Positions 49,627 through 63,954 of a DNA stretch of 64,000 bases are shown in pieces (position 1 is the first letter of the stretch; the number at the start of each line of letters is the position of its first letter). Source of the DNA: Oxyruncus cristatus (Eukaryota > Chordata > Aves > Passeriformes > Cotingidae); contig VXAY01003159.1 of assembly GCA_013399855.1 (NCBI GenBank), forward strand, positions 1 to 64,000, in the 5' to 3' direction. The position numbers and the translations under genes are program-made. The notes beneath the pieces are model-generated. The model saw only the letters and a program-made list of their open reading frames with translations. It searched no databases and was not told the origin of the DNA.

Positions 49627-52600
49627 CTCTAGCTGCCTTTGAGGTGCTGCAGAGCTCCTGTTTCTGTTTAAAGTTCATTGTCATACTACATTACTACAAA
49701 TTCAATGTTACATCTGTCCCCTTTTACTGCATTGTGTCTACTGATAACTAAATAAACACATGATAACATTCAGGAAAGAGTATATGCGACAGCTTTGAGC
49801 TCTTCTGTTCAGGAAAGCTCAGTTTAGGATTACAGCCACCACCACAAGATATGATAGAGTCATATGAAGGGGAGAGGAAATAAAAATTATCTGTCTAAGG
49901 TAGTGTTTTAGTGAAATGCATTCATAGATTCACACATACAGGCTATTAAGTATTTTCACCAGATATGTTAAATCTAATAAACAGCAGGACTCAGATTATA
50001 ACTTAGTCTTTTTTATCACTCTGCATTTGCACTTGTTAATGTCAAGAGAAATAGAAAACATGATTTCAATAATACTGAATCTCAGAAACCCTGGTGTATT
50101 TACAGCCAACAATCCAGGTTTATATTATGCCTCCCCTGTGAAATAGAATACATACAGCCTCATTCTTACTTGCCTACAGACACATCTGTCAGATTCACTG
50201 CACAGAAACATTTGAAAAACTTTCTGCGTTTTACTGTATGATAATAATTTTATGATTTGCATTTCCCCAAGATGTTCTCAATCCCAAGGCTCAGAAGTTA
50301 AAGAGAAATCCAGTCCAAACCAAATCAAAACAAAACCCCAAAATAGCTAACACTGAAAAACTGTAAGTTAAATATATATTTTTCCCTGGGTATATTTATT
50401 TACAGCATATTTCCAGAACCAAGACAATTATAAAAAGAATAAGTAAACATCTGAACATAGGCAAACAACAGAAATCCAACAGAAGTGAAACACTTGCAGA
50501 GCATGATCATAACTGCCAGCTGTTGAAATACATTGTTACTGTAATTTTGTAAATGTTTCCAAATTTTTTTGCATAACTATTAATTCTCATTCAATATTGC
50601 TAAATTAGATTACATTCTCTCTTTCCTAAATTGGCTCTTTGTATTTCTCATGACAACCCCAAGGCAGCACACATAATAAACTACTAAGCATGTGCTAAAG
50701 ATCAAGGTACCATGACAGTTCACAGTGCATCAAAACCCTAGGGGTATATTCTCCTCCTTTTACCCTGTATCCCTCCTCCTGAAGCCTGTAGCTGCAAAGA
50801 AATCAAACTCAATCACAATACTGGAAAAACTTTGAAGGATTCAGCTTCTAAAAAGTCAATCACTAGAGCAACCCATCAGTTCTTTGAAGCCAATTTATAA
50901 CTGAAAAACAGGAATTTAAGAGGAAAATTTTTACTGTAGCTGAACAGAAAGCCAATTAGAGCGCATGAGCTTATGGGCAGCTCTTACCCAGGCAGTTTTA
51001 CCTCCATTTCAAGCCAGGATGACTTACTCTGGTACCTTTCCCAGTAAGCACTGGATGAGATCATAATGCCATAAGATGACTCTAAGTGCCAGCACTTGCA
51101 AATGAGAATAAGATTATTAGGTTTAAGTATCAGCAAAGTAGCCATGATGGTATTAAACTCTATGTCTGCCTTTATAAACTCATAAGCAATAGATAAAAGC
51201 AATTAAAATCTTACTCTGTCAGGTTTCTGAATGTGGCAACTGGGCAAAAACTGAGATAAATACATAAATAATAGGAAATGTCTCTTCAACAGAAAAGAAA
51301 ACAATTAAACAAAGTAAATAAAGGAACATCCCTTCACTCAGCAACTATTTGGCATCTCTAAGAAAAAATAATGTCATCATGTGAGAAAGCTGAGAAAAAT
51401 GCGAACACTGTATTCAAGAGGATACTAGAATTCAGTTAAAAGCAAAACAATAGTATTTTCAGCAGCAGTTTAAGGTTGGTGAAACAGAACAGTTTCTTGT
51501 TTGCAAAACACTATAGCAAACCATTTGTGTTAAACATTTGCCTTTTAGTTCCTTAGTAAAAGGGGAACATTTTTCGTAACTGTGGAGAAGTATTTCAATC
51601 AGGAGAAATGGGACCTGGTACATAGTGAACTAAGGCTACAGCACTGCATCATGCACTCATGAAAATAAATGTCCTGGTCATAAAAGCAATGTTTTTCAAA
51701 ACAGGAAAAACATAAATCCTGAAGAAAATGATACCTCACTAGTTCTCCTCTTCCTAGGGAATTGTATGTGCTTTTCTACTTATAATAAAACCAGCGGGAC
51801 TTAGTTAAATGTAGTGAAGAAAACTATTAGAGCAATCATACTATACAACACTCTGCAAACTTTGGTTTAGAGAAGCAATCTTCTCAGTCTAAAGTCTTAA
51901 AATCTGTGTCATCACAAAAAAATGTTTATTAATGTATTCAATATATAGCCATCATAAAAAAATCTTGGTTATATGTGTTTCAGGCAGACATCTAGCTTAG
52001 AACTTGTAAATTTACATTGTTGGACAACTGCTGTGACAAAGAGAAATGAAAGAATCCCAGACTTAAGAAATAAAGTAGAAGCTAACTCCAGTGAGTCTGG
52101 AAATGTAATGAATGCCTCAGTAGACTTAAGCAGAGCACCCTGTAGTGTCTTGACCTGCTTGATGAACTGAAAATTTGACTTTGTCTGCCAAAAGGCTTGC
52201 TGCCTGCACTGTATTTAACATATAATCATCACATTACTAAAAGTCTTAAAGGTATCTATGTAGGTAGTCATCTATTTTAGCACTACTGGAATGCAAGAAA
52301 ATCATTTCACATCATAGAACTGAAGGTAACATCTCGTGACACCTCTTTTCCTTCTCATCTTTTTTTTGAATCAATTGATTTTCAATGCTTTGTAAAGCTC
52401 TGTCTTATCTAACATTTCCATTTCCAGTCTTTCTTGTTCAAAATTTTATTACCAATTATATGAATAAGCTATTTTTATTTAAAGTGAAATATCTACGCCC
52501 TATTTACTAAGAAAGTAATGTATTCTAAGGTGGGAGAGAGTAAATGGACATCTAAGAAAAATACAACTTCTTTAAATGTTTGAGTTATTTTTCAACTGTA

Positions 52601-52933
52601 ATCAATGGGGAAAAAAAAAAAGACTACATTAATTAAAATGTGGTGACAACATTTCAGTGTTCATTACCCACTTTCAGACCTTTTCTGAAACAAACAAAAA
52701 CCCAAACCCCAAACAAACCCCAAGCATTACAATCATACCAAAACACTTTTCAGACAGAAAAAAATCAAGCATGAGAAGTGTATGAGGACACTTTGCAAAA
52801 ATACAGGGGATAAAACAGCTCTCCCTTTTTTGCACTTTATACATATGTACAAGCAAGCCCATAACTGCTGAAATAGAAATACTTGAAAATATCCTTGCCC
52901 TCTGACCATGTTGAGTTTTGCACAAAGTCTTAC

Positions 52934-52981
52934 CTTCTGTTTAGCCTCTGGAAGCCAACCACCTTCATTTGCATTTTTTTT
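52934..52981 (-). other. Weak candidate cassette exon in the PPFIA2 5' intron (48 nt)
   Basis: On the minus strand a 48-nt open segment lies between an acceptor-like CCATAG and a strong donor CAGAAG/GTAAGACTT. It is a multiple of three with no stop in phase 0 (translation KKNANEGGWLPEAKQK), so it could be inserted before EFAALT without a frameshift. Human liprin-alpha-2 is known, from memory, to carry an 18-residue optional segment at this place, but the residues here do not resemble it. The upstream pyrimidine tract is weak and the exon starts with eight A residues, so a chance match is quite possible. Confidence 0.18.
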
Positions 52982-55900
52982 CTATGGATTATGTGGAGAT
53001 TTTAAAAAAAATTATTTGTCTGTTATTAGGTAACTTATGTGCAACAGTACGAACATATGCGCATGCAGTCATCTCTAGAACTTCAGATACATGTGCCTTA
53101 AGTTTTAAATATAAATTATAGGTTTTATTTATTTTAAATTATTCTCTAAATATCTCCTCTGTAATAACTGGATGGTATTTCATAGATATCTTTATAAAAC
53201 ATTTAAAAGCTAATCTTCATTTTGGTTATCAGAGAATTAATGATGTAGTAGAAGGAATTATTTCTATGAATGATGCCTTCTTCACCTTTTCTCTGTACAT
53301 CATCGTATTTTCATTTATCTATTGATGAAATGTCCATATTAGGACTACTGTTTTCTAGAAGAACTGAATCAAAAAGGTGAATTTTTTATCTGAATGTGGT
53401 CATCTGGACTTGTTATGGAAAAAGGGAGAGATTTACATACAAACTGTTTAACATTTTCTTTTTGTTCTTCCATGAATATTTGCCGTAATTTGCAATATTG
53501 CCAATTCTGTGTGATCAGTCAATGAACCTCCGTTATAAAATAAAGCTCAGAGGAGACATACAAGGATGATGAACCCAAGAAACCCAGAAAAGAATTCCAG
53601 AAGTAGCCAATTACCATACAGGAAGCTAAATTTAGCAGCAAGGGGACCAGTGCATGGCCTTTTTTGTAGAAAAATGGCCACATCAGTTGAGGGTCAACTG
53701 GTTATGTAAATGGCCTTCTCTAAAATAATCAATAGAGCACATTATCTTCCTGCGCCAGACAGACCAGCATGGGGCAGCTGTATGTGTGGCTCAACCAAAC
53801 AGTTATTACAGTTATTGAGCAAATAGTAAAAGTGACTGAAAAGAGAGCAACAGCTTTGAGCTGACTTCTACCTATTACCAGAATGGTAATGGGAATTGTG
53901 TCCATATGATCTCACTGTGCAGTGTGATTGCTATACTGTGCTTGCATTGTGATTTCAGAATATTGCTGTATCGCTTTTCTAAATTAAAATCCCAGATAAT
54001 GTCAAATATCTTCAAATAAGTAAATTTGGTGCTAAACAATAAACCTTCCTCATACGTAATATCTAAAAGAACTTGCCTCTGATATTCTAAAAACTAGTAG
54101 TAGAAATTCAGTAACTTTCTCAGCTTTCTTCACTTCTTTAGAAACTGATGATATTAGGTGGGCATGAGTGGAAAATGTTAGTTTATGTTGGGTCTCTACT
54201 AAAAGGACAGAATATGGGACCGTACTATGGATACAGCCAGAGTTTCAAAGCATCTGAAAAAAACCTACTGTTCCAAGGGACTGCAAAATGTTCCCAGACA
54301 TCTCAACTGCATTGGCAAACCTCTTAGGAGTAACAACATATGAATGATTCAAACTCAAAAGCTTTTCCCATGAACCGAACTGAATTTCTGTTGAGTTGAA
54401 ATATGCCTCCATAGTAGCAGTACTGTCATAAATGATTCCCCATAGCTTAAAAGTACCAGGTGGCAACATTTCTAGCACCTACTGCACTATTTTCAGTCAA
54501 GAAAAAAATTCACACTGGGACCCAGATGAGAAAGGTGAGTCATCAGTCATACTTTCCATCAGACCTCTTCATGTGGCGCAGCTAACCATGTTGGGAGGCT
54601 ATGCCCTCACTGTAAATTTTGCTAATCTAGGTCCCAGGAATGCCTACAGTTTTAGGAACTTTTAGCTCCAATAAGTAATCTGCATCTTGATACCTAGATC
54701 CGAGGAGATTCCTCCTCCGGGACGGAACTATCAATCTATATAGCTGGGATTGCTCTATCCTGACTTTGGAGTCTGACTTCAGATATCTATTTAAAAAATC
54801 AGGCTTCGAAATTCCAACCAGTAAACTTCTTTTGAAGTGAAAAGATCTACACTATCAAAACTTGACATATAAAGTTGGCATTTTGTGTAATTTTAAAATA
54901 TTAGGAAACCCAGATATATCATCCCATCCATACAGAGCTTTGGAAAGTTTTGCCACGAGCACTACAATACTTGGAAACACTTTCTCATTGAGGTCAATAT
55001 ATTGAAGGCTGTCTCTGATTGATCCAAGTGAAAGTAATGTAACTTTCCCTTCAGTTCTTACACTGTAGCACTTCATGCAAACAACAAATCTATTTTGCAT
55101 CAAATAATTGTCACAAAATTGCAGTAGAAACCCTAACGCAAAGGCTAGTATTTCATTGTACTGTGTGGTATGACAGCAGAGAAAGATATGTTTTCTCTCC
55201 AAAAGAACTTACAAACTAAGTATAAAAAAAGAGGCAGTAAATTCAGAGGGACAAGTCAGAGACAACATGACAACATGACAGATAATTGGCTTCAGCTACA
55301 TAATGCATAATCAATTTTCCTGACAAATCAACTGGAATGGGAAAAGACAGACATCACAGCCACCCGCACTGACAAACAAACAGCAATCCCAGGGGAGAGC
55401 TCAATGATACAATTTCATACAGTAGAATCTAGGGCTTGCTGAGTCTGTATTCTGTATTGTGTGTGCTCCCCCTCAGTGCTTTGATTGTTACCTCTTCCTT
55501 TACAGAGTTGTGGACCAGCCATATCCCACTTTATGTCAAAATAACATTGTGAGTATAAACACAGGAAATTCATTCCTCCTTTTCCTGATCAACAGTAAGG
55601 TCTTTTCAGCAAAATGAAGGAGCTTTGAAAAATGCATTAAACTGCAAGTAGGAAAGCAAGCAAACAAAACAATGGCTGAGATATGAACAGAACTGAAACC
55701 AATAGGAATAAAACTAAAATATACAAGCAGTAGCTACTAATGTTATAAGTGGAAAAAAAAAATCAAAACCAAATGTATCTAGGATAAGAAATTTAACATG
55801 ACAGAAGTAGCCTCCAAATTTCAGTAATCTTCTACAATGGAATGACAGATCAATTAATTAAGAGTATGTGTAACACTTAAGTAGAAGGATTGTATATTAA

Positions 55901-58900
55901 AATAGCAGTGAAGAATACAAAAACAAATCTATTATTACAAGGCACATGGGCTTTCTGACCGCCATGAGAATTAGCCACGCCTGTTTGTGTTTATGGAGAC
56001 CTGGGCAACTGCAACATATTCTTCTACAGCCCACCAAGAGCTGTTAGTGGAAACTTGATACATTTCTAGGGTAAAGGCAAAATCACATGCTCTGACCAAA
56101 CCTATGCTAATTACACTTCCTCAGCCTTCAAAACAGGGTAACTACTGGCAAATTGCTCAGTATTGCCAGCTCAATAGATAGAGATGGATAGCTTAGTTGT
56201 TGTCTCATGGCAACTCCAAATCTAAACCTGAGAGTTGCTTTGCGTGAGAGCTAGCTGTCCTGGGAATAAACTGTGCTGGGACCATTCTAACAGTTTACAG
56301 CTATGGACAATCACAGGGAACCTCCCTGGTGTAACAGTGGCTTAAGAGTCAGGACTGTCCTTCACTACTGCAATGTTCCTGGAGACAGATTTAATAAAGA
56401 CTAGGAATCCCTGCATCATAGGATAGAACAACAAGAAGAAACTGTTCTGTGCTTCCCTTCCCTTTGAGTGCCTTCCAGAATAAGTAACAGTGTGAACTGA
56501 TGCCAGCTGCAGAGGTCTCTGTCTCCACAGCCTGTAAATCCCAAGTTGCAGTGGGAGCTGTCCACTGCAGAATGAAAGACTGGCAGAATAAAAAAACTAA
56601 TCTGCAGATGGCTGTTCTAACAACTGGTTGATATTTAAAACTCAAGAAGTCCTGCAATGGCTTCCAGTCCCTGACTCCCTGACTGTGCTAGGAATTCCTG
56701 AATGTTTGTCATAGCATTGCCACTTAATTTTCCTTCCTGGTCCTGATCTTTGGCAAATGCTTCTGTTCAGGCCAAATAAGTTCATTTTTACAATGGGAGA
56801 AAAGAATATTTCAAGGGGAGACCAAGAAGAAGAGAGAAAGGCACGCCTTCTGGAACACCTTTGGAGGATTGGGGACTAGCTAAAAAATAAAAATACAGTT
56901 CACACATTTATATTTACCAGAGAGGAATTATGCCACAGGATAGTTCCTGAAAACTTGTCTCCTTACCCTGTAAGGCATATTTTCTTTGCAGAAGTAACTA
57001 AGGCTGTTGTGTGCTAAAACTGCCCTCAGATGTGTGCCCCCTGAACAGCTGGTTTTGGAGTTAGAGGTTAAATGAGATCTGTAACAGCTTGATCTTGTCC
57101 TCAAAGGGATGTAAGAACAAGAAAATTAACAAGGATGTAATGCTGGCTTTGGGCAGGAGATTATAAAACCAGACTGACAGACCATGTAACAAAGATCACA
57201 TATTAAATCTCAATTTAAAAATACTAAACAGATTCTGAGCTCTTAGTCCTAATTTTATCAACTTCATTTGGAATTGGGTTCTGAATTGAAACAGGTGTAA
57301 ATTTGTGGAAAAGAAAAATGAGAAAATATTACTAGTGTGACTGCACAACCTCATGACAGACTTTCCAGGTACAGTCCATGTAATTTATGACAAACTCTTA
57401 TTCCTTTAAATAGACAGGAAGGTAATTCACATATTGAACATCTGGATCTAACAGCAAGAAATACATCTTGAAAAACTGCATCTTTTCAAACATGCTGTTT
57501 AAACATATAGTTATCAATCAAAAGTGACTCCATTCCAAGATAAGTATTGATGCTTACCCAATATTTTAAAATCAATTGAATTGAAGAAGTGGTTGGTTCT
57601 GAATCTGTTTTGTCTGCTTTAAGAGAAATATCAAAGACATTGTTTATGTAGCAAATAAAAATATATTACAAAATTTGAGGATGATATTTAAAAAACAAAA
57701 TTTTTTCAAAGGTTGCAGTTCCTAATAAAGCTTCAATAATAATACTTGAAAGGAAAAAAAATTGAAAAATACATCTGAAATGAAATGGAAACACAAAACT
57801 CCTTTTGCGCAACTGCAAGAAATAGATTTCCAGTGTAAGCTTAGATAACATTTCATTCATTTTCTAATTATTTTGCAGCAAAATAGTAGATCAAAGAGAC
57901 TCAGGACCAAATTTTCATCTGATGAAAACGATCAAAATATACTGAAGTCAATACTAAAGTAATTATATAATTCACCAGAAAATTTAGACCATTTTAGAGC
58001 TACTTATATCGCCTTTGAAACCCAGTAGGACTTTCTTCACAATGCACACAAGCTATTTTTACTTCTTTGATAATTTTGCAAAGTGGAAACAGTTCTACTT
58101 CTATGCTTATAATCTTGTCACGTTCTCGCTTTCCTTCCCTCTCTCCCTGGTAGGACTCATGCTCTTCAAGGGGAGGCACAGAATGAGTTTGTGACAAGAA
58201 GATATTAAGGACTTCTGAGAGGAAACCAGCCTCCCAGCACATGCTCCACTTCTTAGTCTAACCTGGCATCCATGCTTCAAAGTATCTTAACTGATACGTT
58301 CTCTCAAAATTAATCTATCTATTCCTCAAATACAATAGTACCTGATTACATAAATCATGCAAAAATTAAAAAAAATTAATATTTCTGATCCTCAACTGGA
58401 GAATGTGACCATGGAGAGGACAGGAGAAATAAAATAAGGTTTATTCTTCAAAGATACTTTCCAAATTATTATTTCAAAAATGGAAAACTAATTACTTTAT
58501 GTAAAATTTATTATGATTTCTCACTATCTAGTTTTCAGACTTATGTTAATATTACTCTCAGAACAGAAATTTAGGCAAAATCAGACCAATCCTGAGAAGT
58601 TCTTAAAAGTAAGATCTGAAAAGTATTTTTTCCTTTTTTTTTTATAAAATTTGCATTATGTCTAATGGCAAGAACAATAAAGCCATGAAGTAGCTCAGTA
58701 TGTGTAAAAATAAAGAAATCATGGTAGTAAAACTTATTCATTATTCGTCTGGGGAATAATCTGCTCATATTGAAAAATATGTATTTAAGAGAGAGAGAAT
58801 TTCATACGTTTAGCAGATCACAGGATGCTTTGCATGAAATATCTTCATAAGGTTTCTTTCTTCTCACTTGTCCCAAAATATGTTTCTTTTTGTTCTTTAT

Positions 58901-59023
58901 GTTCGATTGTTAAATATTTATCTTCTTTCCAATCATCTGCCACTTCACACTTCTTTCTTACCCTATAATTATACCCCACTGTGTAATTATGCCTTTTACT
59001 ACATAAAATACAAGATCAGGAGT

Positions 59024-59055
59024 AATGGAATAAGAAGCCAATGGAATAAGAAGCC
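59024..59055. repeat. 16-bp perfect tandem duplication
   Basis: AATGGAATAAGAAGCC is present twice in succession. Confidence 0.88.
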
Positions 59056-59261
59056 AATAATAATTTGATATTGTTGGGTCTCTAAAACGTCTAATCTGAA
59101 AGATGGACATATCTAGATGAAAAATGAATATTTTTCAGACATAAAAAGTAGATATAAGAAAGATCAAACAAAACCAAATGATGGATGACAAACTTTCTTA
59201 AAAGTTTTTTTCTTTTGGTGTTGTTTTGTTTTAGTTCAGTTTTTTTTTGTGGCTTGGTTTC

Positions 59262-59292
<31 letters not shown>
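59262..59292. repeat. Poly-T run followed by (GT)n
   Basis: Twenty T residues followed by alternating GT. The T-rich surroundings (59200-59260) are low complexity. Confidence 0.93.
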
Positions 59293-60051
59293 CTCGTTTT
59301 ATTTACCTAGATTAAAAGGCATCTACAATTTAAGCACAAAAATAAGAGAGTTGCAAAATTCACTGTATCACTACCCAGGTAACCTTTAATAGGTTTACTA
59401 CATATGAATGAAAGAGCAATGGTGCAATTCAAAGGTCAAGTGAAATTCAAACTCTACAGAAGGATTATATTGCCTTTTCTGTTTTTGCAAACATAAACTA
59501 ATTTATATTGCAGCAGCATGAAAATGTAAATGCAGCATTGAAAGTAGTGTTTCTCTTAGTCAATTTCTTTTAATGGACTGTCATGGCTCCAGGAAATTAA
59601 ATATGTTGTATTTGAGATATAGTGTTTACACTTCTAACACCATAGACTTTCTCCCTGGCATTTTCTTTGGGAAACTGAAACCAAGTTTAATCGTTGCCTT
59701 AGTATTATATTCCATCATTATTTTATAAAGCATTTATGAGTTTTCAAGCCTGTGACATCCTTGAGGCACTGAGGAAACTCAGAACATAATCTTTGGTGTA
59801 AGCTTTTTCCTCTGATCTGTCACTTGTAATATCAGTATGCTTTCCAATTATTTTTAACTCCAATCTGCTGTAAGCATGAAACAAGTGCTTAAGTAATACT
59901 GACCTTTGAAATAATTCCTTTTCTTTCTCAGGGCATGTTTGTTTCTTCTTCTAGTGGACAACTATTAGCAATTTAATAAACTAGAACTATTGGCTTGGGA
60001 AACAATTACAACAAACTTTCTATCCACCACTCAAAATGTAACTTATTTGTG

Positions 60052-60075
60052 TATATATATATATATATATATATA
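60052..60075. repeat. (TA)12 microsatellite
   Basis: Uninterrupted alternating TA run of 24 bases. Confidence 0.93.
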
Positions 60076-61373
60076 ATTACAGTAAAAGGGCTATATTAGA
60101 AGAGTGCAAGAGTGTTATTTAGGTGACAGTAGCAGGATTACTGTTGTCTACAAGCCAAACTCTTACCAAGTTGAGTGGTTGAACTAACAGTATAGGGTCT
60201 TTCTCTTAAAATATTTAATTAAGTGCAATATGTTGCTTTGTGCGACATTGATTGTTTCACTGACTTAGAACTTATCCATAAATCTAAGGAGTTCACAGGT
60301 ATATTTGGTAATAAAACCTCTATAAATTCCCCAAAACAAAGTGGAATGAATAATTTTCTCATTTGCATGTTAGATATGCCTTATATAGAGTATTGAATCT
60401 GGGCTGAACAGAGAATTAGAAGTAGAAATGCACAGACAGCACAAGTGCCATCTATTATACTGTCATTCACAGTTTTGTGTGTTGAAACTCAGGATAACTT
60501 ATGAGGAGGCACCTCTGTCCCACTTTCATCCTCCCTGAGACATCTTTCCTGTAAAACTCCGCATCTGTCTTTTCAGTTGGGAGAGCTGTGCCATTGAAAC
60601 TTCCTTCTCCACTCTTCTCATCCGTCTCAGTTCATGTCCTTCTCCCAGAGCCACCAGCCCCTGTTCCCACTGGTGTCTCTGATGCTCCACTTGCTTCCAG
60701 AGCCCATGCTAATGACTCATCATTATTTCCACCCTTCCAGTCTTTGGCTGCCCTTTTCAATTTAATAGTTTATTCTAGTCGAGGAACTTTTCCCCTCTGC
60801 ACAGAGAGAGCTTCCTCCACTGCCTTCCCTTGCTTCCAGCAAAGGTGTCACAACAGCAAGAAAGAAAATCTCCCAGCTTCACTAAGCAAAAGCTGTTCAC
60901 CACAAATACAGCATATTTTCAAACACAGAAATAAACTGAATCTGATCTGATTGATTTTTCACACACCCTGGGATGGATGATGTTCTTTTATTCTTTCAAA
61001 GGGATTTGCCAACTGCCTTTTGCCAAATGAGTTATTTCCCAGTCATTAACAGCTGGTGGCTCTTCTGTATTCCTCTTTTCTGAGACAAATGCAAATTCCA
61101 GAAGAGTAGTAAAGGAATGTATTTAGAAACATCACTGCTCTCTACAAAACTTTGTGTTAAATCTCTGACAGAAAGATTTTGTCCCACCTGTTTTGTGGTG
61201 GTAGGGCTAAGACTATTCTCAATAATAATACAGTGGAAAAATGTTACCAAACCAATGAAAATCTGCTCTTCTCCCCAAAACATAGTTCTTCCCAAATCTG
61301 GGTCTTCCTTCTGTGGCTTGAAAGCCTTCTTACAGAAGACCTGTCTCAGAAGCAGGGGGGGAAACCAAATGAT

Positions 61374-61398
61374 CAAACAAACAAACAAACAAACAAAA
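61374..61398. repeat. (CAAA)n microsatellite
   Basis: Six CAAA units in a row; they create the artificial repeats seen in overlapping open frames. Confidence 0.93.
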
Positions 61399-61529
61399 GG
61401 CAGAAACCCAGTGGGGACTTCTAGAGAAAACATAAGATATAGGTAAATGCTTCTCAGCTCCTTTCTTTAAAGAACACGGAAGATGTTTTTAGCTGTGGTG
61501 TATGCAGAAGAGGGAGAAAGCCTTTGATG

Positions 61530-62236
61530 ATCAACTTCTCTTCACTTGGTCTTGCAGATCGTGGCTCAGAGGGAGTGGTCTGAAAGCTGGACATTTTCAT
61601 CTCAGCACTCAACCCTGTTTGTGGCTCTGTGTGCGTGAGATGTGCTCAGAGCACAGCTGCACAGGTGTCCGCGGAACTGCTACCCCACTACTGGCGATGG
61701 GGGCCGGCACAGGCCCACAAACAGGCAAAGGAGGAGGGAAAGGAAAATGAAATGAGAAACAGTGTGGACATCAAAGTGGTGCTCCAGGCACTGGAGCAGC
61801 TGGCCACACTCCATCCTACAGAAGACCCCACACCACAGCAGAGAAACACAGGAGGAAAAACAAGCAGTCGAGAGGAGCTATTACGGACTGTCCCAAACCT
61901 CCATTCCTCAATCCCCTGTGCCACTTGTGGTGGGAGGCTGGAGGAGTTGGGAGTCAAGGAGTCAAGGTGAGCCTGGGAAAAAGTGTGTGGGTGTTATTTT
62001 AATTATTTTTTCTTTGTCTTTGTTTCTCACCATCCAAATCTATTTTAATCAGCAATAAATTAAACTCATTTCTAAGCCAAGTCTGCTTTGCCCGCATGGT
62101 AACTGGTATGTGATCTCCCCATCTCTTTCTTCATCTATGAGCTTTCTCATCCTATTTTCTCCCCCTGTCCTGCTGAAGAGGGGGAATAAGGAAGCCACTG
62201 GGTGGATATATGGCTGCTGGCCAAGGTCAGCCCACA
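61530..62236 (+). mobile_element. Endogenous retrovirus/LTR-type avian repeat fragment
   Basis: A GC-richer block whose right part resembles a dispersed avian LTR-type repeat. AATAAATTAAACTCATTTC (AATAAA at 62054-62059) is followed by GTCTGCTTTGCCCGCATGG, GTGATCTCCCCATCTC and a TTTCTCCCCCTGTCCTGCTG segment, ending AGGTCAGCCCACA near 62236. The left part has a frame open from 61629 to 61970 (113 codons) ending just before the AATAAA-bearing part; its product is not recognised. Family assignment rests on memory of bird repeats, and the left boundary is approximate. No intact viral gene is present. Confidence 0.5.
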
Positions 62237-63954
62237 GCAATGACTAAGCCTCCCAGTGGGCTACTGAGAGAGGGATGCCTATCTTCAGGGTCCTCAGTGT
62301 TTCACTCCAGTGGATCTCCTCAGCAAAGCTGCCTAGTAACATCTAGTGGACACAATCTAGACTTTTTTCATATAATACCTTTCACTATGATATTGATGTA
62401 CTGATTTTTTCTTCTTGTAACATTTTTTCTTCTCCCAGGATGCAACGAATAAGCACCTATAAATCACCATGCTGTCATCAAAGGCAGAGCTACCCTGATG
62501 GAATGGTGTCCATGCCCAGCACAAATCTAAAAATTAAAATTAAAAAGGTTCTAAACTTAGATATCATCTGAGAATTGTTTTTTGCAAATCCTTGCAAGCA
62601 CTACTACAGCTCCAGTTTCCTGATTTCCATTTTTCAATTTTCAATCTCTCAAATCAATGCATTGGGCCTGTGTCAGTCCAAATGCCATGGGAAAGTATTG
62701 GAATGCTTGCAAAGCTATGCCAGGACTCTGATGCTGTGCACATAACAGCATTACCACGAGTGAGCAGCCACATACTTGAGGACCAGGACACCACACTGTT
62801 GCCAAGGCACACATTTGCCGGTGATACATCTCCCCAGCTGCAAAGCATTGCTGCTATCTCTCTACCTCATGATTTAACACACTTAGCACAGCTGGCCAGG
62901 CAGCAGATCGGCCAGCTTGTTGCCTGTCACAAGGCCTGGAGCAGAGGCAGAAATTTGAACTGAAGATTAGCTGTCCCCGTGGCAGGGAAATGGGAGATGC
63001 GGGCCAGAATATCAGTGTCACACTGAAAATACAGGGCTGCACAGTCATTGGCTGTGAGCACAAATCCAAATTGCTTTTCACTTTGCAAGTTTATTTGTGA
63101 ATGAAGTTAATCCTGAAGACTTTGAACTATGGAGTTTGGGTAAAAGCTTGACAAAGGAGAGGGTTCTTTTTCCTTTCACAGACATAAATAAGACATCTGT
63201 GCCAAGAGTATCTGATGCTTGAAAGGGTCAGCTGATCACTTAAAATGGATTTGTAGCTTCAAGCAATAGGTCACTGTCTGGTAAATCTCTGATTCCTATA
63301 AATGTTGAAAAAGAGCTGAAGGAGTTGAGCTGAACGCTCTTGGAGCTTTAGCAATCTGAGAAAGGCTGGAGGTTTGTAATTACGCTTAGGCTTATAAATT
63401 TTTCTTCTTACGTGTAGTGAAATGCTCTGAGCATAGAAAAAATTGTTTCTGCTTCAGAATAAAGGCATTTGGCTTAAATTTAAAGAAAAGACATTCTCAG
63501 CTTATTCACATGAATAAACTTATGAAAACAATCAGGGTTTAATCTTTGATATAAAAAAAATATAAAGCATTGGAAGTACAGTTTCATTCTAATATAGGAG
63601 AAAAATAAATATGCTGATATTTTAAGGCATCTGCATATTACCAAAGCTTTCTCTCTCTCTTCTCCTTACTGTAACCCTCGCAAAATACCTCCTGATGTAG
63701 TGTAAAGAATTAAAATAGCTGACAAATGAAAAACAGCGGTTTTATAGGATGCTGCGTAACTGCAGAGTTTGACAAAATATAAACAAAATTAGGTTTTCCT
63801 ACAGAGCTCCCGCAGAAGATGTCTATAGATATGTTCTATAGATTGTCTAAAGCCGTAAAATAATAAAAAAATGTTAAAAATTCAAGCACATTAAGTTTAA
63901 ATTTATGCTTATATTCTGGAATTCAAAAAACCCTATGCATTTCGAAGTACTTAC

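Noticed and set aside
54245..55202. Open frames of 77 codons (54245-54478) and 115 codons (54855-55202), minus strand
   Set aside because: They are in different frames with no recognised domain or convincing splice sites linking them, and are probably chance.
60588..60950. 120-codon plus-strand frame
   Set aside because: Low-complexity S/P-rich translation of a CT-rich stretch; no homology recognised.
61032..61433. 133-codon minus-strand frame
   Set aside because: Partly made by the (CAAA)n microsatellite and opposed by overlapping plus-strand frames; no family recognised.
62592..62963. 123-codon plus-strand frame next to the LTR-like block
   Set aside because: GC-richer than its surroundings, but no motif is recognised. 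It could be part of a retroelement; the evidence is insufficient for a call.
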